A stretch of DNA of 64,000 bases, from assembly GCA_035063785.1 (NCBI GenBank), contig JAPSFS010000008.1:62001-126000 (forward strand). The letters run 5' to 3'. This document shows positions 16,811 to 24,850 of the stretch, piece by piece. The translations under genes and the position numbers were made by a program. Within the stretch, counting starts at the first letter, position 1. Each line of letters begins with the position of its first letter. This stretch comes from Comamonas_C sp026954015 (GTDB lineage Bacteria > Pseudomonadota > Gammaproteobacteria > Burkholderiales > Burkholderiaceae_C). Below the pieces are notes generated by a model. The model was given only the letters and a program-made list of their open reading frames with translations. It had not been told where the DNA came from and did no database searches.

Positions 16811-18120
16811 GCAGCGTTTATAGTCATTTGAAGATCAATAATTTTTTTCAGAATTACAATATACACAACGGAACTGATTACCCCTCCCACCGTCATCAAA
16901 CCCATAAACTCCAAAAAACCGCACTTTGTCGCTCGACCCACAATGAACGCCACCACCATCATGACCAGTGATACGCCATCCGCAATCAACTTATATTCCT
17001 GCTTTTGAAGCACGGAAAGTGCCCTGCTTAATGAGATAACCACCAGCGTCGCATAGAACCAGGGTGCGATCACTGCAGCCACGTTTCCAGATTGTTTCCA
17101 ATTTTCACCGAAAATTGGTTGCATGGCCCACGGCGCAATCAGCACAATCGCGATCAATGGCAACAAACCGAAAACCGCCATTTTCTTGATCACGGAATAA
17201 AACAGATGGCGCGCACGTTGCCGGTCTCCACTCTGCACTGCACCTGCCAATTCCATCTGAAACACGTCCGCGGCAGCTGCACCGATCTGCGCATTTGGTG
17301 CCCCGACGATCATTCTCGCGAGTCCGAACCACCCGGCTTCGACCGGCCCATACAGCGCAACGATCATCGGAACTGGTAGCACAAGTGTCAGGGCATCCAG
17401 CCAAGTCGCCGGCACTTCAAAAACGGGGAATTTATGATATTTAAAAATGATTCTCTTTACGTGAATCCAACTAGTACGCCGTGGCTTACTCGACGAAAAA
17501 TACTGACTCGTAGCACGTTTCAATCTAAAAAGTGACGCATAAGATCCAACCAACTCCGCCACGAACAACCCCAATACACCCCAACTCGCCGCACCCAACG
17601 CGATCTTGACGCCAGAATTGACCCCCGCTCGCACAATCGTGGCCCTTGTCAATTCAGATATCAATCCAGCACGCAGTGCCCACGCTCGGGTTGCCATAAA
17701 TGCCCCATAACCGAATAGCATGGGAACCATCAAGATCGGAGACCAATCCGGTACCATGTCGAATCCGAACACATGATAGGTCTTGAAAGCCCATAGCAAA
17801 GGCAGGCCAATAGCGGAGGTTATTGCGACAAGAACCAATATGAATTCATATAGATAATGGGACTCCTCATCATCTTCGGCTATCAGCAACGCATTTTCAT
17901 ATCGCAAGGAAAGCGTTGATGCCCACCAAAAAAAAAATGATAGGAATAATGCGATAATTCCCATCTGTTCAGGCGTATACAGCCTGGTTACTACAGGCAT
18001 CGCACAAACGGTGATGATCTGCCCGGCTGCCGTTCCACCAGCCAACACGCCCACCTTACGCAGGAGGGAATGCTGAGGCGCAAACCGACCCACCAATCTT
18101 TCAAACCAACGTGCAGGCAT
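16807..18120 (-). CDS. oligosaccharide flippase (Wzx-like)
   Basis: A 437-residue polytopic membrane protein of the MOP/PST family that moves undecaprenyl-linked O-units across the inner membrane. The N-terminal segment LRKVGVLAGGTAAGQIITVCAMPVVTRLYTPEQMG is the typical first two helices of Wzx proteins, followed by about ten more helices, ending VGGVISSVVYIVILKK. It is the first gene of the AT-rich core; 153 bases separate it from rmlC, the largest gap inside the polysaccharide block, and an internal promoter there is possible. Confidence 0.88.
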   Translation of the reverse strand: MPARWFERLVGRFAPQHSLLRKVGVLAGGTAAGQIITVCAMPVVTRLYTPEQMGIIALFLSFFFWWASTLSLRYENALLIAEDDEESHYLYEFILVLVAITSAIGLPLLWAFKTYHVFGFDMVPDWSPILMVPMLFGYGAFMATRAWALRAGLISELTRATIVRAGVNSGVKIALGAASWGVLGLFVAELVGSYASLFRLKRATSQYFSSSKPRRTSWIHVKRIIFKYHKFPVFEVPATWLDALTLVLPVPMIVALYGPVEAGWFGLARMIVGAPNAQIGAAAADVFQMELAGAVQSGDRQRARHLFYSVIKKMAVFGLLPLIAIVLIAPWAMQPIFGENWKQSGNVAAVIAPWFYATLVVISLSRALSVLQKQEYKLIADGVSLVMMVVAFIVGRATKCGFLEFMGLMTVGGVISSVVYIVILKKIIDLQMTINAA

Positions 18121-18273
18121 TCGGGGTGCGAGTGGTTGTGGAAATCACACAATTTTCTCATTCACGGCATTATTGTGCGATCCGTGCAGTCGATGATCAA
18201 GTTCAGTTCACAGACCACGAAGCCAGGTAAATGTTGGCCACCAGACCGATCTATTCCACTGGATCCACATCCA
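18121..18273. other. Gap between rmlC and the flippase gene
   Basis: A 153-base intergenic stretch marking the switch from the GC-rich rml genes to the AT-rich core. It contains no open frame with a start and ribosome-binding site. It may hold a secondary promoter for the core, but I cannot point to a convincing -35/-10 pair. Confidence 0.4.
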
Positions 18274-18819
18274 TCAAGGGAGTTCGGCCAAGCGAAACAC
18301 CGGCAATCTTTGATCCTTTTCCGAAACGACCAAATCCTTCTTCACCGGCCAATCAATTGACAGTTGCATGTCGTTCCAAATAACTCCACGTTCTGCCCCT
18401 GGCACGTAATAACCAGTAGTTTTGTAAAGAAAATCGGCCATGTCGCTGAGCACGACAAAGCCATGCGCGAAGCCGGGCGGGATCCAGAGCTGGCGCCGGT
18501 TGTCCTCGGAAAGTTCCTCGCCCACCCACTTGCCGAACGTGGGCGAGCCCTTGCGGATGTCCACGGCCACGTCCCAGACGGCGCCGCGCACCACCCGCAC
18601 CAGCTTGCCCTGGGCGTGGGGCGGTAGCTGGTAGTGCAGGCCGCGCAGCACACCGCGTCTGGAGCGGCTGTGGTTGTCCTGCACGAACTGGTGGCTGGTG
18701 CCGGTGGCCTCGTTGAAGGCCTGCTGGTTGAAGCTCTCAAAAAAGAAGCCGCGCGCGTCGCCAAGGACTTTCGGCTCGATCAACAAAACGTCAGGGATGG
18801 CGGTGGGCGTCACCTTCAT
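18274..18819 (-). CDS. rmlC: dTDP-4-dehydrorhamnose 3,5-epimerase
   Basis: Third enzyme of dTDP-L-rhamnose synthesis, 181 residues, a cupin-fold epimerase. It carries the hallmark DARGFFFESFN near residue 20, QDNHSRSRRGVLRGLHYQLPP near 47-67 with the catalytic histidine, LVRVVRGAVWDVAVDIR near 73-89, and IPPGFAHGF near 115. The ATG at 18817-18819 overlaps the rmlA stop by four bases (ATGA), showing translational coupling. A much longer open frame continues upstream through rmlA in another phase but is a shadow. Confidence 0.97.
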   Translation of the reverse strand: MKVTPTAIPDVLLIEPKVLGDARGFFFESFNQQAFNEATGTSHQFVQDNHSRSRRGVLRGLHYQLPPHAQGKLVRVVRGAVWDVAVDIRKGSPTFGKWVGEELSEDNRRQLWIPPGFAHGFVVLSDMADFLYKTTGYYVPGAERGVIWNDMQLSIDWPVKKDLVVSEKDQRLPVFRLAELP

Positions 18820-19736
18820 CGCGCCGCCCCCCCTTTCGCCCCCCGGGACGCGAGCGAGGCGCCCGCGTACAGGCCGCGCAGGTACTGGCCATAGGCGTTC
18901 TTGAGCAGCGGCTGGGCGAGTTTTTCGAGCTGGGCCGAATCGATCCAGCGCTGGCGCCAGGCGATTTCCTCGGGGCAGGAGACCTTCAGACCCTGGCGCT
19001 GTTCGATGGTGGAGATGAACTGGCTCGCGTCGAGCAGGCTCTCGTGCGTGCCGGTGTCGAGCCACGCATAGCCGCGGCCCATGAGCTGCACGCTCAACTG
19101 GCGCTGCTGCAGGTACAGGCGGTTGAGGTCGGTGATCTCCAGCTCGCCGCGCGCCGAGGGCGTGAGGGTCTTGGCGAGGTCGACCACCTGCCCGTCGTAG
19201 AAATACAGCCCGGTGACGGCGTAGTTGGATTTGGGCGCCTTGGGCTTTTCCTCGATCGAGAGCACACGGCCCACGCCGTCGAACTCGGCGACGCCGTAGC
19301 GCTCGGGGTCGGTCACGTGGTAGGCGAACACGGTGGCGCCCTGTTCCTGCGCATCGGCGCGGGCAAGCAGTTGCTGCAGGTCGTGGCCGTAGAAGATGTT
19401 GTCGCCCAGCACCAGCGCACTGGGCGCGCCCGCGAGGAACTGCTCGCCGATCAGGAAGGCCTGCGCGAGCCCGTCGGGACTGGGCTGCACCGCGTACTGC
19501 AGGTTCAGCCCCCACTGCCGGCCGTCGCCGAGCAACTGCGTGAAGCGCGGCGTGTCCTGCGGCGTGCTGATGACGAGGATGTCGCGGATGCCCGCGAGCA
19601 TCAGCGTGCTCAGCGGGTAGTAGATCATGGGCTTGTCGTACACCGGCAGCAATTGCTTGCTGATGGCGAGCGTCGCCGGGTGCAACCGTGTGCCGGAGCC
19701 GCCGGCGAGGATGATGCCTCTGCGTGCCTGGTTCAT
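18816..19736 (-). CDS. rmlA: glucose-1-phosphate thymidylyltransferase
   Basis: First enzyme of dTDP-L-rhamnose synthesis, making dTDP-glucose from dTTP and glucose-1-phosphate, 306 residues from the chosen start. The nucleotide-binding signature GIILAGGSGTRLHPAT lies at residues 7-22, then KQLLPVYDKPMIYYPLS, and LVLGDNIFYG near 107. The ATG at 19734-19736 matches the usual family length; a GTG at 19764-19766 would add ten residues and overlap the wzz stop (GTGA), and is a real alternative because neither start has a strong ribosome-binding site. It sits between wzz and rmlC, an uncommon arrangement of the rml set. Confidence 0.96.
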   Translation of the reverse strand: MNQARRGIILAGGSGTRLHPATLAISKQLLPVYDKPMIYYPLSTLMLAGIRDILVISTPQDTPRFTQLLGDGRQWGLNLQYAVQPSPDGLAQAFLIGEQFLAGAPSALVLGDNIFYGHDLQQLLARADAQEQGATVFAYHVTDPERYGVAEFDGVGRVLSIEEKPKAPKSNYAVTGLYFYDGQVVDLAKTLTPSARGELEITDLNRLYLQQRQLSVQLMGRGYAWLDTGTHESLLDASQFISTIEQRQGLKVSCPEEIAWRQRWIDSAQLEKLAQPLLKNAYGQYLRGLYAGASLASRGAKGGAAR

Positions 19737-19762
19737 GGCGCTATTCGTAGGGTGGTTGTCCG

Positions 19763-20629
19763 TCACGATTTCAGGCCGAGTGCCGCACGCAGGCGGCGCA
19801 GCGCATCGGCCTGCTGCGCGTCGTCGCGCGCGCCGCGCAGGCCCTGGCGCACGAAGACGAAGAACAGCAGCAGCATCCCCACGGCCAGCGCCGCGATGAT
19901 GGCGACCAGGGCCTTCCTGGGTTTCACAGGCTTGTCGGGCAGCGTGGGTTGCTGGATGAGGTTGTCCTTGGTCAGGCCGACCAACTGGCTTTGCAGATCG
20001 GCGATCTGCAATGCGCGAAGGCCATTGGCGTTCTGCAGCTCCGCGTACAGCCGCGCCGCGCCGTCGCTGATCTGCCCCGCCTGCAGTTGCTGGGCTGCGG
20101 ATCGCTCCAGCACCGCGCTGGCGGCCAGCGCCTCCTGCAGGGCCTTGAGCTGGGTCTGGATACGTGCGGCGTCCACACCCGTCGGCACGGTGAGCGGATA
20201 CGTCCGAACGAGCACTGCCTCGTTCAGGCGCTGCGCCTCCTCGGCGGTCGGTGCTCGGGTGGTGAGCGTCACCAGGTCGTCCTGCCTGCCAACCACCGCA
20301 TGGACGCGCTGCTGCATGCGTTCCAGGCGTTGCGATCCACCCACCTGCTGTTCCAGACCGAGGTCCTTGGCGACGGCCTCCAGGACGTCGGCTGAGCGCA
20401 CTGCACCACTGACCACCTGCGGCTTGATCTTGCCCGTCTGCAGCACGGACACACTCTCATAGGTCGGCGGCCAGACATAGGCCACCCCGAGGGCCACGAG
20501 GCCCGCGACCAGGGGGCCGAGGATCAGGAGCTTGAGGTTTTCGGCAACGACGGCCAGCAGTTCGAGCAGGCTGATGTCGTCCGCGTCGTCGTGCGCGGTG
20601 GGTGGGAGCAGTTCAGCGGAATCCGGCAT
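19763..20629 (-). CDS. O-antigen chain-length determinant (Wzz-like)
   Basis: A 288-residue inner-membrane polysaccharide co-polymerase setting the length of O-antigen chains made by Wzy. The N-terminal Wzz domain has a membrane helix at about 33-54 (LKLLILGPLVAGLVALGVAYVW), followed by the typical YESVSVLQTG segment. The periplasmic middle is helical, and a second membrane helix lies near 243-262 (AIIAALAVGMLLLFFVFV), preceded by the proline-rich PTLPDKPVKPRKA. It lacks a C-terminal tyrosine kinase domain. It lies between rmlD and rmlA in one operon. Confidence 0.88.
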   Translation of the reverse strand: MPDSAELLPPTAHDDADDISLLELLAVVAENLKLLILGPLVAGLVALGVAYVWPPTYESVSVLQTGKIKPQVVSGAVRSADVLEAVAKDLGLEQQVGGSQRLERMQQRVHAVVGRQDDLVTLTTRAPTAEEAQRLNEAVLVRTYPLTVPTGVDAARIQTQLKALQEALAASAVLERSAAQQLQAGQISDGAARLYAELQNANGLRALQIADLQSQLVGLTKDNLIQQPTLPDKPVKPRKALVAIIAALAVGMLLLFFVFVRQGLRGARDDAQQADALRRLRAALGLKS

Positions 20630-20659
20630 GGATGAATCGACAGAAAAGGGGCAGGCGGG

Positions 20660-21550
20660 TCACAGAATCTCCGCCAGCATGCGCGCCACGCCCTGCTGCC
20701 ATGGCGGCAGCGCAAGGCCGAAGGTGGATTGCAGCCTGGCGCAGTTCAGGCGCGAGTTGTGCGGGCGGGTGGCGGGGGTGGGGAAGGCGCTCGTGGGCAC
20801 GGGCGCCACCTCAATTGCTTTGATTTCGAGAGCTGGCCGCGCTTGTCTGGCCTGCTCCAGCACGTAATTTGCATACGCATGCCAGTTCGTCTCGCCTGCG
20901 GCCACGCAGTGGTACAGGCCGACGTCTTCGGGGCGCTGGCGCAGATGGCGGATGGCGTGCGCGGTGACGTCGGCGAGCAGGTCGGCGCCGGTGGGCGCGC
21001 CCCACTGGTCGTCGATCACCGTCAGGCGCTCACGTTCCTGCGCAAGGCGCAGCATGGTCTTGGCGAAGTTGCCGCCGCGCGCGGCGTAAACCCAGCTCGT
21101 GCGCAGGATGAGGTACGGGCAGCCCGATTGCGCGATGACTTGCTCGCTCTCCCACTTGGTGCGGCCATAGACCGAGAGCGGCGCGGGGGTGTCGGTCTCG
21201 ACCCAGGCGCGCGTGCCGCTGCCGTCGAAGACGTAGTCGGTGCTGTAGTGCACGAGCAGCGCGCCCAGGCGCGCGGCCTCTTCGGCCAGGCGCCCGGGGG
21301 TGGTGGCGTTGAGCAGGCGCGCGCGCTCGGGCTCGCTTTCGGCCTGGTCCACCGCCGTGTGGGCGGCGGCGTTGACGATGACGTCGGGGCGCAGCGCGCG
21401 CACGGTCTGGGCAACGCCGTCGGGGTTGGAGAAGTCGCCGCAGTGTTCAGCGCTGTCAAAGTCGAGCGCGTTGACGCTGCCCAGGATGGACAGGCTGCGC
21501 TGCAGCTCCCAGCCGACCTGGCCGCCCTTGCCGAAAAGCAGGATGTTCAT
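20660..21550 (-). CDS. rmlD: dTDP-4-dehydrorhamnose reductase
   Basis: Last step of dTDP-L-rhamnose synthesis, an NADPH-dependent SDR enzyme of 296 residues. Motifs are ILLFGKGGQVGWELQ at 3-17, VNAAAHTAVDQAE near 65, STDYVFDG near 103, YGRTKWESEQ near 126 with the catalytic Y-x3-K, and FPTPATRPHNSRLN near 263. The ATG at 21548-21550 overlaps the rmlB stop by four bases. Near residue 236 the sequence carries a palindrome-like arm (see 20829-20866) in the region just before the conserved C-terminal motif. Confidence 0.96.
   Translation of the reverse strand: MNILLFGKGGQVGWELQRSLSILGSVNALDFDSAEHCGDFSNPDGVAQTVRALRPDVIVNAAAHTAVDQAESEPERARLLNATTPGRLAEEAARLGALLVHYSTDYVFDGSGTRAWVETDTPAPLSVYGRTKWESEQVIAQSGCPYLILRTSWVYAARGGNFAKTMLRLAQERERLTVIDDQWGAPTGADLLADVTAHAIRHLRQRPEDVGLYHCVAAGETNWHAYANYVLEQARQARPALEIKAIEVAPVPTSAFPTPATRPHNSRLNCARLQSTFGLALPPWQQGVARMLAEIL
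20829..20866. repeat. Dispersed palindrome, degraded (copy R2), inside rmlD
   Basis: The plus strand reads AGAGCTGGCCGCGCTTG at 20829-20845, close to the left arm, followed by a much-changed second half (CCTGCTCCAGCACG). Read on the minus strand it encodes QARPAL, in the same phase as the other in-gene copies. It falls before the C-terminal motif of rmlD in a surface-variable part. The weak second arm leaves room for coincidence. Confidence 0.4.
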
Positions 21551-22608
21551 GCGTTCTCGTACTGCCTGGCGAGCCACTCGCGGTAGGCGCCGCTTTGCAC
21601 CTGCGCGACCCATTCGGGGTGCTCCAGATACCACTGCACCGTCTTGCGGATGCCGGTCTCGAACGTTTCCGCCGGGCGCCAGCCGAGCTCGCGCTCGATC
21701 TTGCCGGCGTCGATGGCGTAGCGCCGGTCATGTCCGGGGCGATCCTTCACATGGGTGATCTGCACCGCGTAGGGCTGGCCGTCGGCGCGCGGGCGCAGTT
21801 CGTCGAGCAGCGCGCAGATGGTCTGCACGATGGCGAGGTTGGTCTTTTCGTTATGGCCGCCGATGTTGTAGGTCTCGCCGGGCGTGCCGCTTTCCAGCAC
21901 GCGACGGATGGCGCTGCAGTGGTCTTTCACGTAGAGCCAGTCGCGCACCTGCAGGCCGTCGCCGTAGATGGGCAGCGCCTTGCCCGCAAGCGCGTTGAGG
22001 ATCACGAGCGGGATGAGTTTTTCGGGGAAGTGCAGCGGGCCGTAGTTGTTGCTGCAGTTGGTGGTGAGCGCCGGCAGGCCGTAAGTGTGGTGCCAGGCGC
22101 GCACGAGGTGGTCGCTCGCGGCCTTGCTGGCCGAGTACGGGCTGTTGGGCTCGTAGGGGTTGGTCTCGGCGAACGCCGGGTCGGTGGGCGCGAGCGTGCC
22201 GTAGACCTCGTCGGTGGACACGTGCAGGAAGCGAAACGCTGCGTTTTCGGTAGCTGGCAGCGCTTGCCAGTAGTGCCTTGCGGCCTCCAGCAGCCTGAAG
22301 GTGCCGAGGACATTGGTCTGGATGAAATCCTCGGGGCCGTGGATCGAGCGATCGACGTGGCTCTCGGCCGCGAAATGCACGATGGCGCTCGGACGATACC
22401 GCGCGAGCAGCGCGTCCACCAACGCACGGTCGCCGATGTCGCCCCGCACGAAGGTGTGGCGCGCGTCGCCGCGCAGGCCGTCCAGGTTGTGCAGGTTGCC
22501 CGCGTAGGTGAGCTTGTCGAGCGTAAGGACGGGTTCATCGCCGTGCGCGAGCCAGTCGAGAACGAAGTTGGCGCCGATGAAACCGGCGCCGCCGGTAACG
22601 AGGATCAT
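21547..22608 (-). CDS. rmlB: dTDP-glucose 4,6-dehydratase
   Basis: Second enzyme of dTDP-L-rhamnose synthesis, 353 residues, an NAD-dependent SDR. It has ILVTGGAGFIGANFV at 2-16, DKLTYAGNLHNL near 34, FAAESHVDRSIHGPEDFIQTNVLGT near 82-106, the catalytic STDEVYGTL near 133-141 and YSASKAASDHLVRA near 164. The ATG at 22606-22608 is the family start; longer readings upstream are unsupported. It follows coaX by 56 bases. Residues about 115-120 (QALPAT) coincide with a palindrome arm at 22250-22266. Confidence 0.97.
   Translation of the reverse strand: MILVTGGAGFIGANFVLDWLAHGDEPVLTLDKLTYAGNLHNLDGLRGDARHTFVRGDIGDRALVDALLARYRPSAIVHFAAESHVDRSIHGPEDFIQTNVLGTFRLLEAARHYWQALPATENAAFRFLHVSTDEVYGTLAPTDPAFAETNPYEPNSPYSASKAASDHLVRAWHHTYGLPALTTNCSNNYGPLHFPEKLIPLVILNALAGKALPIYGDGLQVRDWLYVKDHCSAIRRVLESGTPGETYNIGGHNEKTNLAIVQTICALLDELRPRADGQPYAVQITHVKDRPGHDRRYAIDAGKIERELGWRPAETFETGIRKTVQWYLEHPEWVAQVQSGAYREWLARQYENA
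22250..22266. repeat. Dispersed palindrome, single arm (copy R3), inside rmlB
   Basis: The plus strand reads GTAGCTGGCAGCGCTTG, matching 15 of 17 positions of the left arm. On the minus strand it codes QALPAT, in the same phase as the other in-gene copies. It sits in a loop (YWQALPATENAAFRF) before the catalytic STDEVYG segment, where related enzymes vary in sequence. Only one arm is present, so chance cannot be excluded. Confidence 0.4.
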
Positions 22609-22664
22609 GCGAGGGAAGGGGTTTGCTGGGGAACCACGGGGTGGATTATCCCATCGCACCCTTT

Positions 22665-23435
22665 TCAGCCCGTAACAAAACGCCGCACGGCGATTTCCAG
22701 CAGACCGTCGAAGATCAGGTTTTCCACGAGTTCGAACGGGCGCGTCATGCTCGGCATCATCTTCCAGCCCGCGCCGCCGGTCATGATGCACGCGGGCTCC
22801 TGCCCGGTATGCTGCAGCAGGTGCTGGTAGATGCGCTCCACCGCGCCGGCGATCGCGTAGGTGCCGCCGCTCGTGAGCGCGTCGCTCGTGTTCGTCGGAA
22901 AGGGTCGCACCTCGCCCGTGGGCACGTGCAGGCCCGCGGTGCCCATTTCAAGCGCGCGCAGCATGATGCCGTGGCCCGGCAGGATCAGGCCGCCGAGAAA
23001 GCGCCCGTCGGCGTCCAGCGCCTCCACCGTCACCGCCGTGCCCACCATCACGAGCACCAGCGGGCGCGGCGGGCCCTGCGCCAGCACGTGGTGGCGCGCG
23101 CCGATCATCGCCACCCAGCGGTCCGCGCCCAGGCGCGTGGGGTGGTCATAGCCGTTGATGACGCCGGCCTCCTCCTGGCTCGAAACCACCCACTGCGCCG
23201 AGACGTCCCAGGCGTCCATCTGCTCTTCCACGAGGTGCTTGACCGCGTCGCTCGCGACGACGCAGCCGAACACCTGGCTGGGCGCCGCGATCTGCGCCCA
23301 CGCGCCGTCAGCCAGGCGACCGATGTGGTCGAGGAATTCGGCGCCCTGGGCCAGCGGCGCGACGCCGGACTGCATCGCATCGAACAGCGCCCACTTCAGG
23401 CGCGTGTTGCCCACGTCGATCGCGAGGAAGCTCAT
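22665..23435 (-). CDS. coaX: type III pantothenate kinase
   Basis: Phosphorylates pantothenate, the first committed step of coenzyme A synthesis; 256 residues, the normal length. The ASKHA-fold motifs are FLAIDVGNTRLKWAL at 3-17, GADRWVAMIGA near 109, and VMVGTAVTVEALD near 135, with GGLILPGHGIMLRAL near 154. In many Burkholderiales coaX follows birA; here no birA gene is next to it, and the divergent neighbour is a LysM protein. It may be the first gene of the leftward operon that continues into rmlB. Confidence 0.96.
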   Translation of the reverse strand: MSFLAIDVGNTRLKWALFDAMQSGVAPLAQGAEFLDHIGRLADGAWAQIAAPSQVFGCVVASDAVKHLVEEQMDAWDVSAQWVVSSQEEAGVINGYDHPTRLGADRWVAMIGARHHVLAQGPPRPLVLVMVGTAVTVEALDADGRFLGGLILPGHGIMLRALEMGTAGLHVPTGEVRPFPTNTSDALTSGGTYAIAGAVERIYQHLLQHTGQEPACIMTGGAGWKMMPSMTRPFELVENLIFDGLLEIAVRRFVTG

Positions 23436-23570
23436 GCGGCGGATTATCTTGAATTTCCGCCGCCGGGAAACCCGCCTCGCGCAGGCCTGCCATCGCGTGC
23501 TGATCGGCGGGCCGCGGCGGGGTTGCCGCTATAGTCCCCAGGTTTCAACGCAACCCAAGGAGCGGAAATC

Positions 23571-24059
23571 ATGGGCCTGTTCAGTTTCATCAAGGAAGCC
23601 GGGGAAAAGCTGTTCGGCGGCAGCAGCGCGCAGGCGGCGGGCAGCGGCGCGGCGACGCAGGAAGACCTCAACGCCAAGGCAGGCAAGGCGATCGAGGCCT
23701 ACATCGCCGCGCAGAACCTGGGCGTAAGCGGCGTGCAGGTGGCGTTCGACGGCGCCTCGGGCCACGTGACGGTGACCGGCACCGCGCCGACGCAGGCGGC
23801 CAAGGAGAAGGTGACGCTGTGCTGCGGCAACGTCTCCAGCGTGACCGGCGTGGACAACCAGATGAGCGTGACCAACCCCGAGCCCGAGGCGCAGTACCAC
23901 GACGTGGTGCGCGGCGACACGCTCAGCGCGATCGCCAAGAAGTTCTACGGCGACGCCAGCAAATACCCGGTGATCTTCGAGGCCAACAAGCCCATGCTCA
24001 CGCACCCGGACAAGATCTACCCCGGCCAGAAGCTGCGCATTCCGCCGCTGGCCAAGTAA
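23571..24059 (+). CDS. BON and LysM domain protein, Kbp/YgaU-like
   Basis: A 162-residue protein resembling E. coli Kbp (YgaU), a cytoplasmic potassium-binding protein with one BON and one LysM domain. The start MGLFSFIKEAGEKLFGG is typical, the BON domain runs from about 30 to 105 (GVQVAFDGASGHVTVTGTAP), and LysM from about 110 to 158 (HDVVRGDTLSAIAKKFYGD, ANKPMLTHPDKIYPGQKL). There is no signal peptide. The ATG follows CCAAGGAGCGGAAATC, a strong ribosome-binding site; TATAGT at 23530-23535 is a plausible -10. A hairpin terminator follows at 24079. Confidence 0.93.
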   Translation: MGLFSFIKEAGEKLFGGSSAQAAGSGAATQEDLNAKAGKAIEAYIAAQNLGVSGVQVAFDGASGHVTVTGTAPTQAAKEKVTLCCGNVSSVTGVDNQMSVTNPEPEAQYHDVVRGDTLSAIAKKFYGDASKYPVIFEANKPMLTHPDKIYPGQKLRIPPLAK

Positions 24060-24078
24060 TCCAAACCAAGCATCAAAA

Positions 24079-24122
24079 GGGCTGCCCGCGCTTGCCCAAC
24101 AAGCGCTGGCAGCTCTTTTTTT
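24079..24122. terminator. Bidirectional terminator formed by a dispersed palindrome (copy R4)
   Basis: Left arm GGGCTGCCCGCGCTTG at 24079-24094, loop CCCAA, right arm CAAGCGCTGGCAGCTC at 24100-24115, then seven T at 24116-24122; on the other strand the stem is followed by CCCTTTTG. It lies between convergent genes (kbp-like and the M48 peptidase), so it can end both transcripts. It is a full copy of the palindromic family found at many sites in the window. Confidence 0.8.
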
Positions 24123-24127
24123 GTGAT

Positions 24128-24850
24128 TCATTCCCACCCCGGCGCCACCTGCTCGCGCAGTTCGCGGCGCAGGCGCAGATGGTCGGGCACCACGCCCTGC
24201 ACGACGTGCCAGAAGCGCGGGCTGTGGTTCATCTCGCGCAGGTGCGCGAGTTCGTGCACCACGACGTAGTCGATGACCTCGGCCCGGTAGTGCATGAGGC
24301 GCCAGTTCAGGCGTATCGTGCCGCTGGCCGACGCGCTGCCCCAGCGCGTTGCGGCGCTGGAGAGCACGAGACGCTGGTAGCGCACGCCCAGCCGCGGCGC
24401 GTAGGCGTCCAGCCGGGCGGTGAAATGCGTGCGCGCCACGCCGCGCAGCCAGGCCTGCACGCGCGCGCGAACCTCTGGCACATCCGCCGTGGGCGCAAGC
24501 CCGAGCAGCAGCGCCCCGCCCTCGCAGCGCACCGGATGGCGCGCGCCGTCGAGCCGCAGCGTGAGCGGCGCGCCCAGAAACGCCAGCGTGCCGCCATCGC
24601 GCCAGGCGATGCGGGCGGCGTCCTGGCGCCTCTCACGCTCGCGCGCCTCGGCGAGCTTGCGCACGATCCACGCCGACTTCTCCTGCAGCGCCGCGTCCAC
24701 CGCGCCCAGCGTGGCCGACCACGGCGCGCGCACCGCCAGGCCCTGCGCGCCCACGGTGAAACCGATGCTGCGCCGGCGCGCGCGTTCGAGCCGGTAGGGC
24801 ACGGCCTGGCCCGCCAGCAGCGCCACGCGCTGCGCCACGGCGGTGCTCAC
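24128..24850 (-). CDS. M48-type metallopeptidase, YgjP/DUF45 family
   Basis: A 240-residue putative zinc metallopeptidase of the YgjP-like (SprT/WLM-related) group, function not established. The zinc motif is VVVHELAHLREMNHSPRFWHVV near residues 197-218 (HELAH plus a following H-S-x-x-F-W). An upstream RWGSASASGTIRLNWRL segment is also a hallmark. No membrane helix or signal peptide is visible, so it should be cytoplasmic. It starts with GTG, whose GTGA overlaps the plsC stop, making it the last gene of the glyQ-glyS-gmhB-plsC operon, as is common in Burkholderiales. Confidence 0.92.
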   Translation of the reverse strand: MSTAVAQRVALLAGQAVPYRLERARRRSIGFTVGAQGLAVRAPWSATLGAVDAALQEKSAWIVRKLAEARERERRQDAARIAWRDGGTLAFLGAPLTLRLDGARHPVRCEGGALLLGLAPTADVPEVRARVQAWLRGVARTHFTARLDAYAPRLGVRYQRLVLSSAATRWGSASASGTIRLNWRLMHYRAEVIDYVVVHELAHLREMNHSPRFWHVVQGVVPDHLRLRRELREQVAPGWE

